Positions 35,175-44,893 of a stretch of 64,000 nucleotides of DNA are shown here, piece by piece. The stretch is from Dyella japonica A8. GTDB taxonomy: Bacteria; Pseudomonadota; Gammaproteobacteria; Xanthomonadales; Rhodanobacteraceae. The notes under the pieces are model-generated. The model searched no databases, was not told the DNA's origin, and saw nothing but the letters and a program-made list of their open reading frames with translations. The stretch lies in NCBI RefSeq assembly GCF_000725385.1, contig NZ_CP008884.1, forward strand, positions 4,340,001 to 4,404,000, in the 5' to 3' direction. Each line of letters starts with the position of its first letter. The stretch's first letter is position 1. The position numbers and the translations under genes are program-made.

Positions 35175-35816
35175 TTAGAAACCGAATTCGCTCAGCAGGC
35201 GATCCGCCTCGTCCTGGCTGGTCACCTTCACCGGGCCCGCGGCGGCTTCACCCGTTGCCAGCGCGCCGGTCAGGCTCACCAGTTCCAGCAGCGAGTTCTC
35301 CACGCTGCCGATGAAGTTCACGACTTTCTTGATGCGCTGGCCGGACAGGTCCTGCCACGACTGCGCCACCACGAAATCGGCCATGCCTTCGCGGTATTCG
35401 TTGGCGAACGACTGCGCCTGCGTGGCCAGCACGTGGGCAACGTCGCCTTCGCTCGTGCCCTCGATCACCGCGCTGGCGTTGGCGGCCAGCGTCTCGGCCT
35501 GCGGGCGCATGCGCTCGGCGAAGTCGAGCGTGCGGTGCGCGGCCTGCGAGCTCATTTCCAGCACGTCCTGCAGGTGCTTGCGCGCGTCGGCGACGCTGCC
35601 CGGCACGCCTTCCTGCGCGAGGTCGCCGCCCAGGCGGCGCACGGCATCGTGCAGGTCGCGGGCCAGCAGGCCCAGGGCGCGGAACAGGCGCTGCTCGCGC
35701 TGGCGTACCAGCACGTCGAGCGCCTGTTCGAAGGCAGCACCGTCGGTGCTGTTGAGAAGATCGTGCAGTTCCTGCGGCATCGATTCGCCGGCTAGCAGGG
35801 AGACTTGTGCGTTCAT
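35175..35816 (-). CDS. cheZ: CheY-P phosphatase
   Basis: Dephosphorylates CheY-P to end the signal. 213 residues, long helical hairpin with the catalytic-loop signature [21 protein letters not shown] (Gln that activates water). The C-terminal CheY-docking helix reads [12 protein letters not shown], as in other CheZ proteins. The ATG overlaps the cheY stop by 4 bases. Confidence 0.96.
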   Translation of the reverse strand: MNAQVSLLAGESMPQELHDLLNSTDGAAFEQALDVLVRQREQRLFRALGLLARDLHDAVRRLGGDLAQEGVPGSVADARKHLQDVLEMSSQAAHRTLDFAERMRPQAETLAANASAVIEGTSEGDVAHVLATQAQSFANEYREGMADFVVAQSWQDLSGQRIKKVVNFIGSVENSLLELVSLTGALATGEAAAGPVKVTSQDEADRLLSEFGF

Positions 35817-36220
35817 GCGTTGGCTCCGCTGGCGGCCAGGCGTTCGAAGATCTTGCTGAGTTTTTCCTGCAGGGTGACGGCGGTGAACGGCTTGACGATG
35901 TAACCGTTCACGCCCGCCTGCGCGGCGGCGATGATCTGGTCGCGGTTGTTTTCCGCGGTGACCATGAGCACCGGCATGCCCTTGAGCGAAGGCTCGGCGC
36001 GGATGGCGCGCAACAGGTCGATGCCCGTCATGTTGGGCATGTTCCAGTCGGTCACGACCATGTCGAAGGCGTTGTTGCGCAACATGGTCAGCGCGTTCTC
36101 GCCGTCGTCGGCTTCCTGGATCAGCGTATTGCTGAAACCGAGCTCGACCAGCAGGTTGCGAACGATGCGCCGCATGGTGGAAAAGTCGTCCACCACGAGG
36201 ATCTTCATATTCTTGTCCAA
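35813..36220 (-). CDS. cheY: chemotaxis response regulator, motor switch
   Basis: Phosphorylated CheY binds FliM and changes motor direction. 135 residues: acidic pocket Asp11/Asp12 ([10 protein letters not shown]), phosphoacceptor Asp58 ([12 protein letters not shown]), Thr88 (LMVTAENN) and Lys110 (YIVKPF). This matches the canonical motor-type CheY. I start at TTG 36220 because GGAG sits seven bases before it; the ATG at 36208, which would give the usual MKILVVDD start, has no ribosome binding site. Confidence 0.94.
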   Translation of the reverse strand: MDKNMKILVVDDFSTMRRIVRNLLVELGFSNTLIQEADDGENALTMLRNNAFDMVVTDWNMPNMTGIDLLRAIRAEPSLKGMPVLMVTAENNRDQIIAAAQAGVNGYIVKPFTAVTLQEKLSKIFERLAASGANA

Positions 36221-36354
36221 ACGCTTTCTCCGCTGCGCGTCACTTGGCTAGATGTGGTTGCTGAAACGACTGCTTGTACTGGGCGCCAACCCGATGGCCG
36301 CCGCGCTGCGAGAACCGAGAGCCCGTCTCTTCCGCTCCGGCGATCGCGCCCGTG

Positions 36355-37131
36355 TTACATGCCTTTCGTTCCCTTGCGTTGTTTCGCTGACCTCTCGGCC
36401 TGCCCCTCATGCCAACCGCTCATGCGCGCACGCAAGCGCACGATGGCCTGGCCGTGGATCTGGCACACGCGCGACTCCGTCACACCGAGCACCGCGCCAA
36501 TCTCCTTGAGGTTCAGCTCTTCCTCGTAATACAGGGACATCACCAGCTGCTCGCGTTCCGGCAGACTGCCGATGGCCTCCACCAGCGCCTCGCGCATGCC
36601 TTCGTGCTCGACGCTGTCGGCCGGGCTGAGGCTGTCGCCGTCGACCACGTCGAACGCCGCGCCACCGTCCGCGTCGTCCGGCGCGGAGAGGCTGAGCAGG
36701 CGCGCGCTCGCGGCATCCGCCAGCACCTGGTGATATTCCTCGGCACCCATGCCCAGTCGCCGCATCACTTCGGCGTCATCGGCATCCGCACCGGTTTCGA
36801 TTTCAATCTGACGAACGACCTCCGCCATTTCGCGCACTTTTCGATGCACCGACCGTGGGGTCCAGTCGGTGCGCCGCAATTCATCGAGCATCGCGCCACG
36901 GATGCGGATACCCGCAAACGTCTCGAAGCTCGCGTTCTTGCCGGTGGTGAAATTGCGGGCAGCCTCCAGCAAACCGATCATGCCGGCCTGAATCAGGTCG
37001 CTGACGTCCACGCTGGGCGGCAGGCGACCCATCAGGTGATAGGCGATCCTGCGTACCAGGGGCGCGTGCTGGCGAACCAGTTCGTCGGCACTCTGCCGCT
37101 GCAGCTGCAGATATTCGGAAGCCACGCTCAT
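36355..37131 (-). CDS. fliA: flagellar sigma factor sigma-28
   Basis: Directs transcription of late flagellar and chemotaxis genes. 258 residues: region 2 (LVRRIAYHLMGRLPPSVDVSDLIQAGMIGLLEA, FETFAGIRIRGAMLDELRRTDW) , region 3 (REMAEVVRQIEIETG) and region 4 (LPEREQLVMSLYYEEELNLKEIGAVLGVTESRVCQIHGQA). It follows flhG by one base. Its likely targets in this window are the promoters at 10246, 24199, 24273 and 62160. Confidence 0.97.
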   Translation of the reverse strand: MSVASEYLQLQRQSADELVRQHAPLVRRIAYHLMGRLPPSVDVSDLIQAGMIGLLEAARNFTTGKNASFETFAGIRIRGAMLDELRRTDWTPRSVHRKVREMAEVVRQIEIETGADADDAEVMRRLGMGAEEYHQVLADAASARLLSLSAPDDADGGAAFDVVDGDSLSPADSVEHEGMREALVEAIGSLPEREQLVMSLYYEEELNLKEIGAVLGVTESRVCQIHGQAIVRLRARMSGWHEGQAERSAKQRKGTKGM

Positions 37132-37132
37132 G

Positions 37133-38074
37133 TCACCACCCCGTCGCTACTGCGGCCTGCCTGCTGAAAAAGGCGATGCGGTCCAGGCCCAGTCGCTCGG
37201 GTTCACCCCATGTATCGACCGCACCCGCCAATTGCTTGAATGCCTGCCCCGAACGGCTCGACGGCCACAGATCCACCACCGCGCTCTGGCGGCGGATGGC
37301 CTGCTTGAGCCGTTCGTCGTGCGGGACATGCCCCATGAATTCCAGCGCCACGTCCAGGAAGCGGTCGCACACCCGTGCGAGCTTCTGGTGCAACTGCTTG
37401 GCCTCGCCCAGGTTGCGCACCATGTTCGCCACCATGCGGAAGCGGCGCACGCCGAAATCGCGGCTCAGCACCTTGAGCAAGGCGTAGGCATCGGTCAGCG
37501 AGGCCGGCTCGTCGCACACCACCACCACCACGTCGTCCGCCGCCGCGGCGAACATCGCCACGTTGTCGGACAACCCGGCGGCCGTATCCACCACCAGGTA
37601 GTCCGGCGGCGTGATCAGATCGTCGAAGGCACGGATCACCGCCGCGTGCTCGCCGGCACCGAGCTGGGCAAGCCGGCGCGTGCCCGAGCCGGCCGGCACG
37701 ACCTTCAGGCCGTGCGGCGCGGGCATCAGCAGCTCGTCGATGGTGCAGCTGCCGTCCAGCAGGTGGCCAATGTGGCGCGTGGGCGTCAGGCCCAGCAGCA
37801 CGTCAATGTTGGCCAGGCTCATGTCCGCGTCGAGCAGGATCACCTGGCGCCCTTCCCTGGCGAGCGCCATGCCCAGGTTCACCGATACGGTGGTCTTGCC
37901 CACGCCGCCCTTGCCACCGGCGACCGCGATGGCGCGGCAACGCTTGCGCGGCGCCACCCCGCTCAGTCCATAGGCCTGGTCCTGCACCGGCGCCTGCCGG
38001 CTATGTCGTTCGGTCAGCGCACGCAACATGCTCTCCAACCCCATCGCCTGGTTCATTGCGAAAACACCGCTCAT
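37133..38074 (-). CDS. flhG: MinD-like ATPase controlling flagellar number
   Basis: Also called FleN; limits flagellar number with FlhF and restrains FleQ. 313 residues: near the N-terminus NQAMGLESMLR resembles the DQAxxLR-type helix that activates the FlhF GTPase. Then come the deviant Walker A GGKGGVGKTT (residues 53-62), VILLDADMSLANIDVLLG, and YLVVDTAAGLSDNVAMF. The ATG overlaps the flhF stop (ATGA). In an organism with this arrangement a single polar flagellum is expected (inference). Confidence 0.95.
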   Translation of the reverse strand: MSGVFAMNQAMGLESMLRALTERHSRQAPVQDQAYGLSGVAPRKRCRAIAVAGGKGGVGKTTVSVNLGMALAREGRQVILLDADMSLANIDVLLGLTPTRHIGHLLDGSCTIDELLMPAPHGLKVVPAGSGTRRLAQLGAGEHAAVIRAFDDLITPPDYLVVDTAAGLSDNVAMFAAAADDVVVVVCDEPASLTDAYALLKVLSRDFGVRRFRMVANMVRNLGEAKQLHQKLARVCDRFLDVALEFMGHVPHDERLKQAIRRQSAVVDLWPSSRSGQAFKQLAGAVDTWGEPERLGLDRIAFFSRQAAVATGW

Positions 38075-39498
38075 GCGCTTGCCACCGCTAGTCCGAAACG
38101 ATCCGCCATGACCATGTCATCCGCCGCCGTGTTGCCCTTGAGCACCTGCGCGGCACGGCACACCAGCACCCGCGCATCGGCGGTGGCGATGTCCTCCGGC
38201 ACGCGCTGGCCGTCGGTGATGTAATCGAGCGCGAGACGGTGACGGATCAGCACCGACAGCGCGCCGCCGAGGCTGGGGGCCTCGTCGAGTTTGGTGAGGA
38301 TGCAGGCGTGCGGCTGCACCGGCAGGTAGGCGCGCACGGCCTCGTCCAGCGAGGAGGCGTGCGCGTTCGCCGCCAGCACCAGGCAGGCGCGCAGGTCGCC
38401 ACCGTTGCGCAGCACGTCCAGTTGTTCCGCCAGGCGCGGATCGCCACCGGCGAGGCCGGCGGTATCCACCAGCACGGTGTGATGGCCGCGCAGCAGCTCC
38501 AGTACGTGGCGCAGGCTGTCGGCGTCGTAGGCGGGATATACGCGCACGCCGAGCAGGCGGCCATAGTGTTCCAGCTGCGCCGCCGCGCCGATGCGGTAAT
38601 GGTCGGTGCTCACCAGCGCGACCTGCGATGCGCCATGGCGCATCACCGCGCGCGCGGCGAGCTTGGCGATGGTGGTGGTCTTGCCCACGCCGGTGGAACC
38701 GACCAACGCGGTGACGCCGCGACGCTCGGATTGGTCGCGCGGGCTGATCGACAGGCTGCGGCTCAACACGCCCAGCGGCAGGTAACGCGCCTGTTCGGCG
38801 TTGATTTCGACGGGAAGCTCGCCCACCAGCTGGCGCGCGACGTCCGGCTCGATACCCAGGCGGGTCATCTCGCGCAGGATGCGGGCACGCATCGGCTGGC
38901 GGCGCTCCATGTCGTTCCAGATCAGGCTCGACAGCTGCGTCTCCAGCAGGTCGCGCAGGCTGCCCAGTTCGGCGCGGACACGTGCGGTGTCCTGCAGGGC
39001 GCGTTCGAGCAGCGGGTGGATCGAGGCCGGCACGTCGGCGGCATCGCCCGCGTGCGCCGCTTCGGTCATCGCGGGCTTTGGCTCGACGGCCCGGCTGGCC
39101 GGGGTGACCGGGGCTTCCACGGTCCGGACCACGGACGCTTCGGCCACCGGTTCCACGCGGGGCGGCATGGCGCGGCGCGAGAGCGACACCGTCACGCCTT
39201 CGTCGTCGCGACGGCTGGCCGTCGGCAGCGGCGGCGGCGTGACGTCGGAACGTCGCGCGGCAACCGTCTTCATCTCGACAGCCGGCGCGGGAGCGACGGC
39301 GCGGTTTTCCACTTCCAGCGGGGCGCCGTGGCGTGCCGCTTCGCGAACCAGGGCTTCGTCGAAATCGACAGCGGCGATGATCTCGATGCCGTCATCCATC
39401 CGGCGGGTGGACAGGATGACCGCATCCGGCCCCTGGTCCTCGCGCACCGCACGCATGGCCTGGCGCATGTCAGGGGCCACGAAACGCTTGATCTTCAT
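38071..39498 (-). CDS. flhF: SRP-like GTPase for polar flagellar placement
   Basis: Places the first flagellar components at the cell pole. 475 residues: N-terminal basic B domain (MKIKRFVAPDMRQAMRAVRE), a long poorly conserved Pro/Ala/Glu linker (about 70-160), the N domain, then the G domain with P-loop GSTGVGKTTTIAKL (from residue 267), STDHYRIGAAAQLEHYGRLLG, VLVDTAGLAG and ILTKLDEAPSLGGALSVL. It lies 143 bases after flhA; I found no convincing RpoN or FliA promoter in that gap. Confidence 0.96.
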   Translation of the reverse strand: MKIKRFVAPDMRQAMRAVREDQGPDAVILSTRRMDDGIEIIAAVDFDEALVREAARHGAPLEVENRAVAPAPAVEMKTVAARRSDVTPPPLPTASRRDDEGVTVSLSRRAMPPRVEPVAEASVVRTVEAPVTPASRAVEPKPAMTEAAHAGDAADVPASIHPLLERALQDTARVRAELGSLRDLLETQLSSLIWNDMERRQPMRARILREMTRLGIEPDVARQLVGELPVEINAEQARYLPLGVLSRSLSISPRDQSERRGVTALVGSTGVGKTTTIAKLAARAVMRHGASQVALVSTDHYRIGAAAQLEHYGRLLGVRVYPAYDADSLRHVLELLRGHHTVLVDTAGLAGGDPRLAEQLDVLRNGGDLRACLVLAANAHASSLDEAVRAYLPVQPHACILTKLDEAPSLGGALSVLIRHRLALDYITDGQRVPEDIATADARVLVCRAAQVLKGNTAADDMVMADRFGLAVASA

Positions 39499-39641
39499 GC
39501 CTTGTGGCTCCGCGACACGGTGGCGAGCAGTGCGTGGCCCGAACGCACGGCCATGCCTTGCATGCCGTTCGCCGCAGCCCCCGAAAGCCGGCTTGTTGCG
39601 CCTTCGCTACGCATCCCTCATTCCTTCGCTCGTCTGTTCGT

Positions 39642-41735
39642 TTAACGGCCCAGCGCCTGCACCAAACGCACTCGGCGGTTGTCCGGCACTTCGTTGTAGG
39701 CCAGTACGTGCAGGTTCTGTGCCACATGACGGGTGAAGCGCGCGAGCCACGGACGGAGCTGCGGCGCGACCAGCAAAACCGCCGGTTCGCCGCTCATTTC
39801 CTGCTTGCGGGCGGCGTCGGCGACACCCTGCTGCAGGCGGTCTGCCAGGCCCGGTTCCACCGCGGCGCCCGCCACGCCGCCATTGGCGAGCGATCCCATG
39901 AGGATCTGCTCCAGTTCCGGCGCCAGCGTGATGACCGGGATCTCCGTGCCCAGCCCCGAGATCTCCTGCACGATCTGGCGCCCCAGCGCCACGCGCACGG
40001 CGGCCGTGAGCGCGCCGGGATCCTGACTCTGGCCGGCGTGTTCCGCCAAGGATTCGACGATGGAGCGCATGTTGCGGATCGGCACCCGCTCGGCCAGCAG
40101 GTTCTGCATGACCTTGACCACCACACCCAGCGACAGACGCTTGGGCACCAGATCTTCCACCAGTTTCGGCGCGGTCTGGGCCAGGCGGTCCAGCAACTGC
40201 TGCACGTCCTGGTGGCTGAGCAGCTCGTGCGCGTGGCTCTGCAGGATGTGCGAAAGGTGCGTGGCGATGACGGTGGCCGGGTCGACCACGGTGTAGCCCA
40301 GGCTCTGCGCGGTCTCGCGCTGGCCCGGCTCGATCCACAGGGCCTCCAGGCCAAACGCCGGATCGCGCGTGGGAATGCCCTGCAGGCCGTCCTGCACGCG
40401 GCCGGGGTTGATCGCCAGCAGGCGATCGTTGTGCACCTCGGCCTCGCCCATCGGCACGCCCATCAGGGTCACGCGATAGGTGTTCGGGCCCAGGTCCAGG
40501 TTGTCTCGGATATGCACCGCCGGCACCAGGAAGCCCATCTCCTGCGACAGCTTGCGGCGCACCGACTTGATGCGGCCCATCAGCTCGCCGCCCTGGTGCG
40601 TGTCCACCAGCGGAATGAGTCGATAACCCACTTCCAGCCCCAGTGGATCAACGCTGGCGACGTCTTCCCAGCCCAGCTCCAGGCGCTCCGTCGGGGGGGC
40701 GGCCGGCGGCGGCACGTCGGCGGCGGCCTTGGCTACGCGTTCCTGCGCCTCACGCTCGCGCTTGATCATCAGCCACGCGGCGCCGCCGCAGGTGCCGCCC
40801 AACAGCAGGAAGGCGATGTTCGGCATGCCCGGGATCAGGCCCATCACGCCCAGCACCACGCCGGCCACGGCCAGTGCGCGCGGCTGGCCGAACAGCTGGC
40901 CTACCAGCTGCTTGCCCATGTCGGTGGACTTGGACACGCGCGTAACGATCACGGCAGTGGCAATGGACAGCATCAGCGACGGCACCTGCGCGACCAGGCC
41001 ATCACCGATGGTGAGCAGCGTGTACGTCTTGGCTGCCTCGCCGGCGGAAAGGCCGTGCTGCAGGATGCCGACGAAGAAGCCGCCGACGATATTGATGATC
41101 AGGATCAGGATGCCCGCCGTGGCGTCGCCACGCACGAACTTGGAGGCACCGTCCATCGAGCCGTAGAAGTCCGCTTCCTCGCGCACTTCCTGGCGACGCT
41201 CGCGTGCCTGTTCCTGGTTGAGCAGGCCGGCGTTGAGGTCGGCATCGATGGCCATCTGCTTGCCGGGCATGGCATCCAGGGTGAAGCGCGCCGTCACTTC
41301 GGACACGCGCGTGGCGCCCTTGGTCACCACTACGAAGTTGATGATGGTGAGGATGGCGAACACCACCAGGCCCACGGCGAAGTTGCCGCCGATGACGAAC
41401 TCGCCGAAGGCCTCGATCACCTTGCCGGCCGCGCCGGGACCGTCATGGCCGTGCAGCAGCACCACGCGGGTGGAGGCGATGTTCAGCGCCAGTCGCAGCA
41501 GGGTCGCCATCAGCACCACGGTGGGGAACGCGGCGAATTCCAGCGGGCGCATCACGTAGATCACCGCCAGCAGGATCACCAGCGACAGCGCGATGTTGAA
41601 GCTGAAGAGCATGTCGAGGATGAAAGGCGGCAGCGGCAGCATCATCATCGCCAGCGCGGCGAGCATGATCACCGGCGCGCCGAGTCCGCGGCGGCCAAGG
41701 GACTTCAGATTGCCGAGGGCAGTAGCGTTGGCCAT
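39642..41735 (-). CDS. flhA: flagellar type III export gate protein
   Basis: 697 residues, usual length. Eight TM helices lie in the first about 330 residues, with the conserved cytoplasmic loop KGATRVSEVTARFTLDAMPGKQMAIDADLNAGL (FHIPEP signature region). The large cytoplasmic domain, which docks chaperone-substrate complexes such as FliS-FliC and FliT-FliD, follows a linker near 330-360. It is 10 bases after flhB. Confidence 0.97.
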   Translation of the reverse strand: MANATALGNLKSLGRRGLGAPVIMLAALAMMMLPLPPFILDMLFSFNIALSLVILLAVIYVMRPLEFAAFPTVVLMATLLRLALNIASTRVVLLHGHDGPGAAGKVIEAFGEFVIGGNFAVGLVVFAILTIINFVVVTKGATRVSEVTARFTLDAMPGKQMAIDADLNAGLLNQEQARERRQEVREEADFYGSMDGASKFVRGDATAGILILIINIVGGFFVGILQHGLSAGEAAKTYTLLTIGDGLVAQVPSLMLSIATAVIVTRVSKSTDMGKQLVGQLFGQPRALAVAGVVLGVMGLIPGMPNIAFLLLGGTCGGAAWLMIKREREAQERVAKAAADVPPPAAPPTERLELGWEDVASVDPLGLEVGYRLIPLVDTHQGGELMGRIKSVRRKLSQEMGFLVPAVHIRDNLDLGPNTYRVTLMGVPMGEAEVHNDRLLAINPGRVQDGLQGIPTRDPAFGLEALWIEPGQRETAQSLGYTVVDPATVIATHLSHILQSHAHELLSHQDVQQLLDRLAQTAPKLVEDLVPKRLSLGVVVKVMQNLLAERVPIRNMRSIVESLAEHAGQSQDPGALTAAVRVALGRQIVQEISGLGTEIPVITLAPELEQILMGSLANGGVAGAAVEPGLADRLQQGVADAARKQEMSGEPAVLLVAPQLRPWLARFTRHVAQNLHVLAYNEVPDNRRVRLVQALGR

Positions 41736-41745
41736 GGTGTTTCCG

Positions 41746-42882
41746 TCAGAACTTGTAGGGACCCATCAGGTCCGGATCGACATCGGGTTGCGGCGCCGTC
41801 GGCGGCGGCTCGCCGCGCGACACCGCCTGCTTGAGCTGGAACACGTACGCGAGCACCTGCGCCACGGCGACGTAGAGCGTCGAAGGAATCTCGCGATCGA
41901 GCTGGGTGGTGGCATACAAAGCGCGTGCCAACGGCGGCGCTTCCACCACGGGAATACGATGACTGGAGGCGACCAGGCGGATCTGCATGGCCAGTTCGTC
42001 CATGCCCTTGGCGATCACACGCGGTGCGCCCATGCGGCCTTCGTCATAGCGCAAGGCCACGGCGAAGTGCGTGGGGTTGGTCACCAGCACGTCCGCCTTG
42101 GGCAGCTCCTGCATCATGCGCCTGCGCGCCATCTGGAACTGCATCTGGCGAACGCGCGCCTTGAGCTCGGGGTTGCCGTCGCTCTCCTTCGCCTCATCCT
42201 TCAGTTCCTGGCGCGTCATGCGCAGGCGCTTGGTGTGGTCGAACTTCTGGTACAGCGCATCCGCGCCGCCGATCAACGCAAGGATGGAGCCGAACAGCAG
42301 CGCGCCATGGCCGAGCAGGCTCATGGCCTTCACCGTGCCCGCGCCGACTTCGCCGCGACCGGTGGACATCAGGTCGTTCTGCCAGCCCTTGAGCACCATC
42401 AGCAGCACACCGCCGATCAGCAGCAGCTTCAGCAGCGACTTGCCCAGCTCCACCAGGCCGCGCATGGCGAAGATGCGGCCCAGGCCGGCGATGGGATCGA
42501 GCCGCTCGAACTTCGGCTGCAACGCCTCGGCGCTGAAATTAAGGCCGCCCAGCAATACGGGCGCGGCCAGCGCGGCGAGCACCGTGGCCAAGGCCACCGG
42601 CGCGAACAGCGCGAACGCCTCGTGCATGGCCATGGACAGCACGCGGCCCGGCAGTTGGTCGCTGAACAAGGCGTCGCGCCCGTAACTCAGGCCAAGGCTG
42701 TAGATGCGGCGCACATGCAGCATCGAACCTTCGCCGCCGCTCATCAGGGCGGCCACGCCGGCCAGCACCACCACGGCGCCAGACAGGTCGCGTGAGCGGG
42801 GAACATCGCCCTTTTCGCGCGCTTCGCGCAGGCGTTTTTCTGAAGGTTGTTCGGTGCGTTCCTGTTCGTCATGTTCCGACAT
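41746..42882 (-). CDS. flhB: flagellar export switch protein
   Basis: 378 residues, four TM helices (about 30-215) and a cytoplasmic domain with the autocleavage site NPTH in ADVLVTNPTHFAVALRYDEG. Cleavage there, together with FliK, switches export from rod/hook to filament proteins. After the domain ends (VLAYVFQLKQAV) there is a short Pro-rich tail. A second gene at 25490-25765 encodes only a relative of the post-cleavage fragment. Confidence 0.97.
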   Translation of the reverse strand: MSEHDEQERTEQPSEKRLREAREKGDVPRSRDLSGAVVVLAGVAALMSGGEGSMLHVRRIYSLGLSYGRDALFSDQLPGRVLSMAMHEAFALFAPVALATVLAALAAPVLLGGLNFSAEALQPKFERLDPIAGLGRIFAMRGLVELGKSLLKLLLIGGVLLMVLKGWQNDLMSTGRGEVGAGTVKAMSLLGHGALLFGSILALIGGADALYQKFDHTKRLRMTRQELKDEAKESDGNPELKARVRQMQFQMARRRMMQELPKADVLVTNPTHFAVALRYDEGRMGAPRVIAKGMDELAMQIRLVASSHRIPVVEAPPLARALYATTQLDREIPSTLYVAVAQVLAYVFQLKQAVSRGEPPPTAPQPDVDPDLMGPYKF

Positions 42883-42892
42883 GGCAGGCTCC

Positions 42893-43663
42893 TCAACCGC
42901 CCGCCAGTTCGTGCATCAGCGTCCAGGCGCTGGTCTGCAGCGACTCGAACGCACCCGGCACGCTGTGCATCGACAACCACAGCGCAATGAAACCCAGGGT
43001 GACCGTGATGGGAAAGCCCACCGCGAACAGATTCATCGACGGCGCCGCGCGACTGATCGCGGCAAAGCCAATGTTCACCATCAGCAACGAGGTCATGGCC
43101 GGCAAGGCGACGCGCACCGCACCGCCGAACAGGTGCGTGGCGAAGGCCACCACGGCGTACAGACCGTTGGTGCCGATCACCGGCTGGCCCGGCGGCAGGA
43201 CGCGGAAACTGTCGGCCAGCAGCGAGATGAGCTGCAGGTGCCCATTCATGGCCAGAAACAGCAGCGTCACCATCAGCAGGTAGAACTGGCTCAGCACCGG
43301 CGAACTGCCACCGCCGCGCGGGTCCACCGTTTCCGCAAAACCCAGGCTCATGCTCTGGCCAACGAGCTGGCCACCGAAGGACACCGCTTCAAACGCCAGC
43401 TTCAGCACAAAGCCGATCGTCGCGCCCAGCAGTGCCTGGCTGACCATGGTGGAGATGCCATCGGCAGACATCAGGTCGATGGTGGTCGGTGCCAGCGGAG
43501 CCAGCACCATGGCGAGCAACATCATCACGCCGAGACGGATGCGGCGCGGCACCACGGCATCGCCGAACACGGGAGCGGTCATGAACAGTCCGCCGACGCG
43601 GGCCATCGCCCACAACATCGAACCCACCAGCCCCTGCAACTCGGCGAACGGCACCGTGGTCAT
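42893..43663 (-). CDS. fliR: flagellar export gate protein
   Basis: 256 residues with about six TM helices (ELQGLVGSMLWAMARVGGLFM, LGVMMLLAMVLAPLAP, FYLLMVTLLFLAMNGHLQLI and others), part of the FliPQR gate. The ATG at 43663 overlaps the fliQ stop (ATGA). A longer frame to 43729 exists but would overlap fliQ by 70 bases and lacks a hydrophobic start. Confidence 0.95.
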   Translation of the reverse strand: MTTVPFAELQGLVGSMLWAMARVGGLFMTAPVFGDAVVPRRIRLGVMMLLAMVLAPLAPTTIDLMSADGISTMVSQALLGATIGFVLKLAFEAVSFGGQLVGQSMSLGFAETVDPRGGGSSPVLSQFYLLMVTLLFLAMNGHLQLISLLADSFRVLPPGQPVIGTNGLYAVVAFATHLFGGAVRVALPAMTSLLMVNIGFAAISRAAPSMNLFAVGFPITVTLGFIALWLSMHSVPGAFESLQTSAWTLMHELAGG

Positions 43664-43929
43664 TTCACCGCCCCGGGCAAACTCTCGATCAGCTGGCGCG
43701 TGAACTGCACCAGCGTGCGCAGCATCCACGGGCCAGCGATCAGCGCCACGGCTGCCATGGCGATGACTTTCGGAATGAAGCTCAGCGTCATTTCGTTGAT
43801 CTGCGTGGCCGCCTGCACCACGCCGATGATCAGGCCCACCGCCAACGCGGTGAGCAGCAGCGGCGCGGCGACCATCATGGCCACATAGAGCGCGTGCTGG
43901 CCGAACTCGATGACGGATTCAGGGGTCAT
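43660..43929 (-). CDS. fliQ: flagellar export gate protein
   Basis: 89 residues, two TM helices (ALYVAMMVAAPLLLTALAVGLIIG and VIAMAAVALIAGPWMLRTLV) with the conserved linker VQAATQINEMTLSFIPK. Starts MTPESVIEF, typical of FliQ. Preceded by a family A repeat that separates it from fliP. Confidence 0.96.
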   Translation of the reverse strand: MTPESVIEFGQHALYVAMMVAAPLLLTALAVGLIIGVVQAATQINEMTLSFIPKVIAMAAVALIAGPWMLRTLVQFTRQLIESLPGAVK

Positions 43930-43970
43930 GGCGTGCCCTCAGACGCGGTCTTGCAGCCCCCCTTCCTACC

Positions 43971-44070
43971 CGTCATCCCTGCGAAAGCAGGGATCCAGCG
44001 ACTTTCAGCGGTGAGGCGGGGGAAGAGCGAGAGGCACTGGATCCCTGCTTTCGCAGGGATGACGGTGAGG
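43971..44070. repeat. family A repeat pair between fliP and fliQ
   Basis: CGTCATCCCTGCGAAAGCAG... and inverted ...CTGGATCCCTGCTTTCGCAG...GATGACGG, well matched. It breaks the otherwise tight fliLMNOPQR gene order. Confidence 0.88.
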
Positions 44071-44101
44071 GGCAACGAGCGGTGAAGAAACAGCCCGGCG
44101 C

Positions 44102-44893
44102 TCATGTATAAAAACTCCCCGCCAACGTCCCCAGCAACAACGTCCACCCATCCACCAGCACAAACAACATGATCTTGAACGGCAACGAGATGATGGTGGG
44201 CGACACCATCATCATGCCCATCGACATCAACACGCTCGCCACCACCAGGTCGATGATCAGGAACGGGATGAACAGCAGGAAGCCCATCTGGAACGCGGTC
44301 TTCAGCTCACTGGTGACGAAGGCCGGCATGGCGACGCGAAACGGCACGTCGTCCTTGCTGGCATAGGGCTTTTCATTGGCCAGGTGCGTGAACAACTGCA
44401 GGTCGGCGTCGCGCGTCTGGTCCAGCATGAAGTGCTTGAACGGCGCGGCGGCGGCGGGCACGGCCAGCTCGGCGGACATCTGGCCATCCATATAGGGCTT
44501 CACGCCTTCCGTGTAGGCGCGGTTGAGCACCGGTGACATCACGAACAAGGTGAGGAACAACGACAGGCCCAGCAGGATCTGATTCGACGGCGTGGATTGC
44601 GTCCCCAACGCCTGCCGCAGGAAGCCCAACACGATCATGATGCGCGTGAACGAGGTCATCATCAGCAGCACGGCCGGCAGCAGCGTGAGCACCGTCATCA
44701 GCGCCAGCAGCTGCAGCGACAACGTCCAGTTCTGCGCGCCACCCGGTGCGTTCTGCACGGTCAGCACGGGGATGCCCGACCCGGAACCCGGCATCTGCGG
44801 CATCGAGGGCATCTGTGGCATCGCCGGCGCGGCCCACAGCAGCATCGGGCACATCAGGAGCAGTGCCAGGAAGATCCAACGGAGTGACTTCAT
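44102..44893 (-). CDS. fliP: flagellar export gate protein
   Basis: About 263 residues with a cleavable signal peptide (LRWIFLALLLMCPMLLWAAPA), a Met/Pro-rich periplasmic segment (MPQMPSMPQMPGSGSG), then TM helices with MTSFTRIMIVLGFLRQALGTQSTPSNQIL, the FliP signature. PFLIIDLVVASVLMSMGMMM follows near the C-terminus. The ATG at 44893 overlaps the fliO stop; a GTG directly before it is an alternative. Confidence 0.96.
   Translation of the reverse strand: MKSLRWIFLALLLMCPMLLWAAPAMPQMPSMPQMPGSGSGIPVLTVQNAPGGAQNWTLSLQLLALMTVLTLLPAVLLMMTSFTRIMIVLGFLRQALGTQSTPSNQILLGLSLFLTLFVMSPVLNRAYTEGVKPYMDGQMSAELAVPAAAAPFKHFMLDQTRDADLQLFTHLANEKPYASKDDVPFRVAMPAFVTSELKTAFQMGFLLFIPFLIIDLVVASVLMSMGMMMVSPTIISLPFKIMLFVLVDGWTLLLGTLAGSFYT

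Noticed and set aside
39504..41834. Plus-strand open frame of 776 codons opposite flhA
   Set aside because: Antisense to a complete, highly conserved flhA. Composition is His/Gln/Arg-rich and there is no ribosome binding site.
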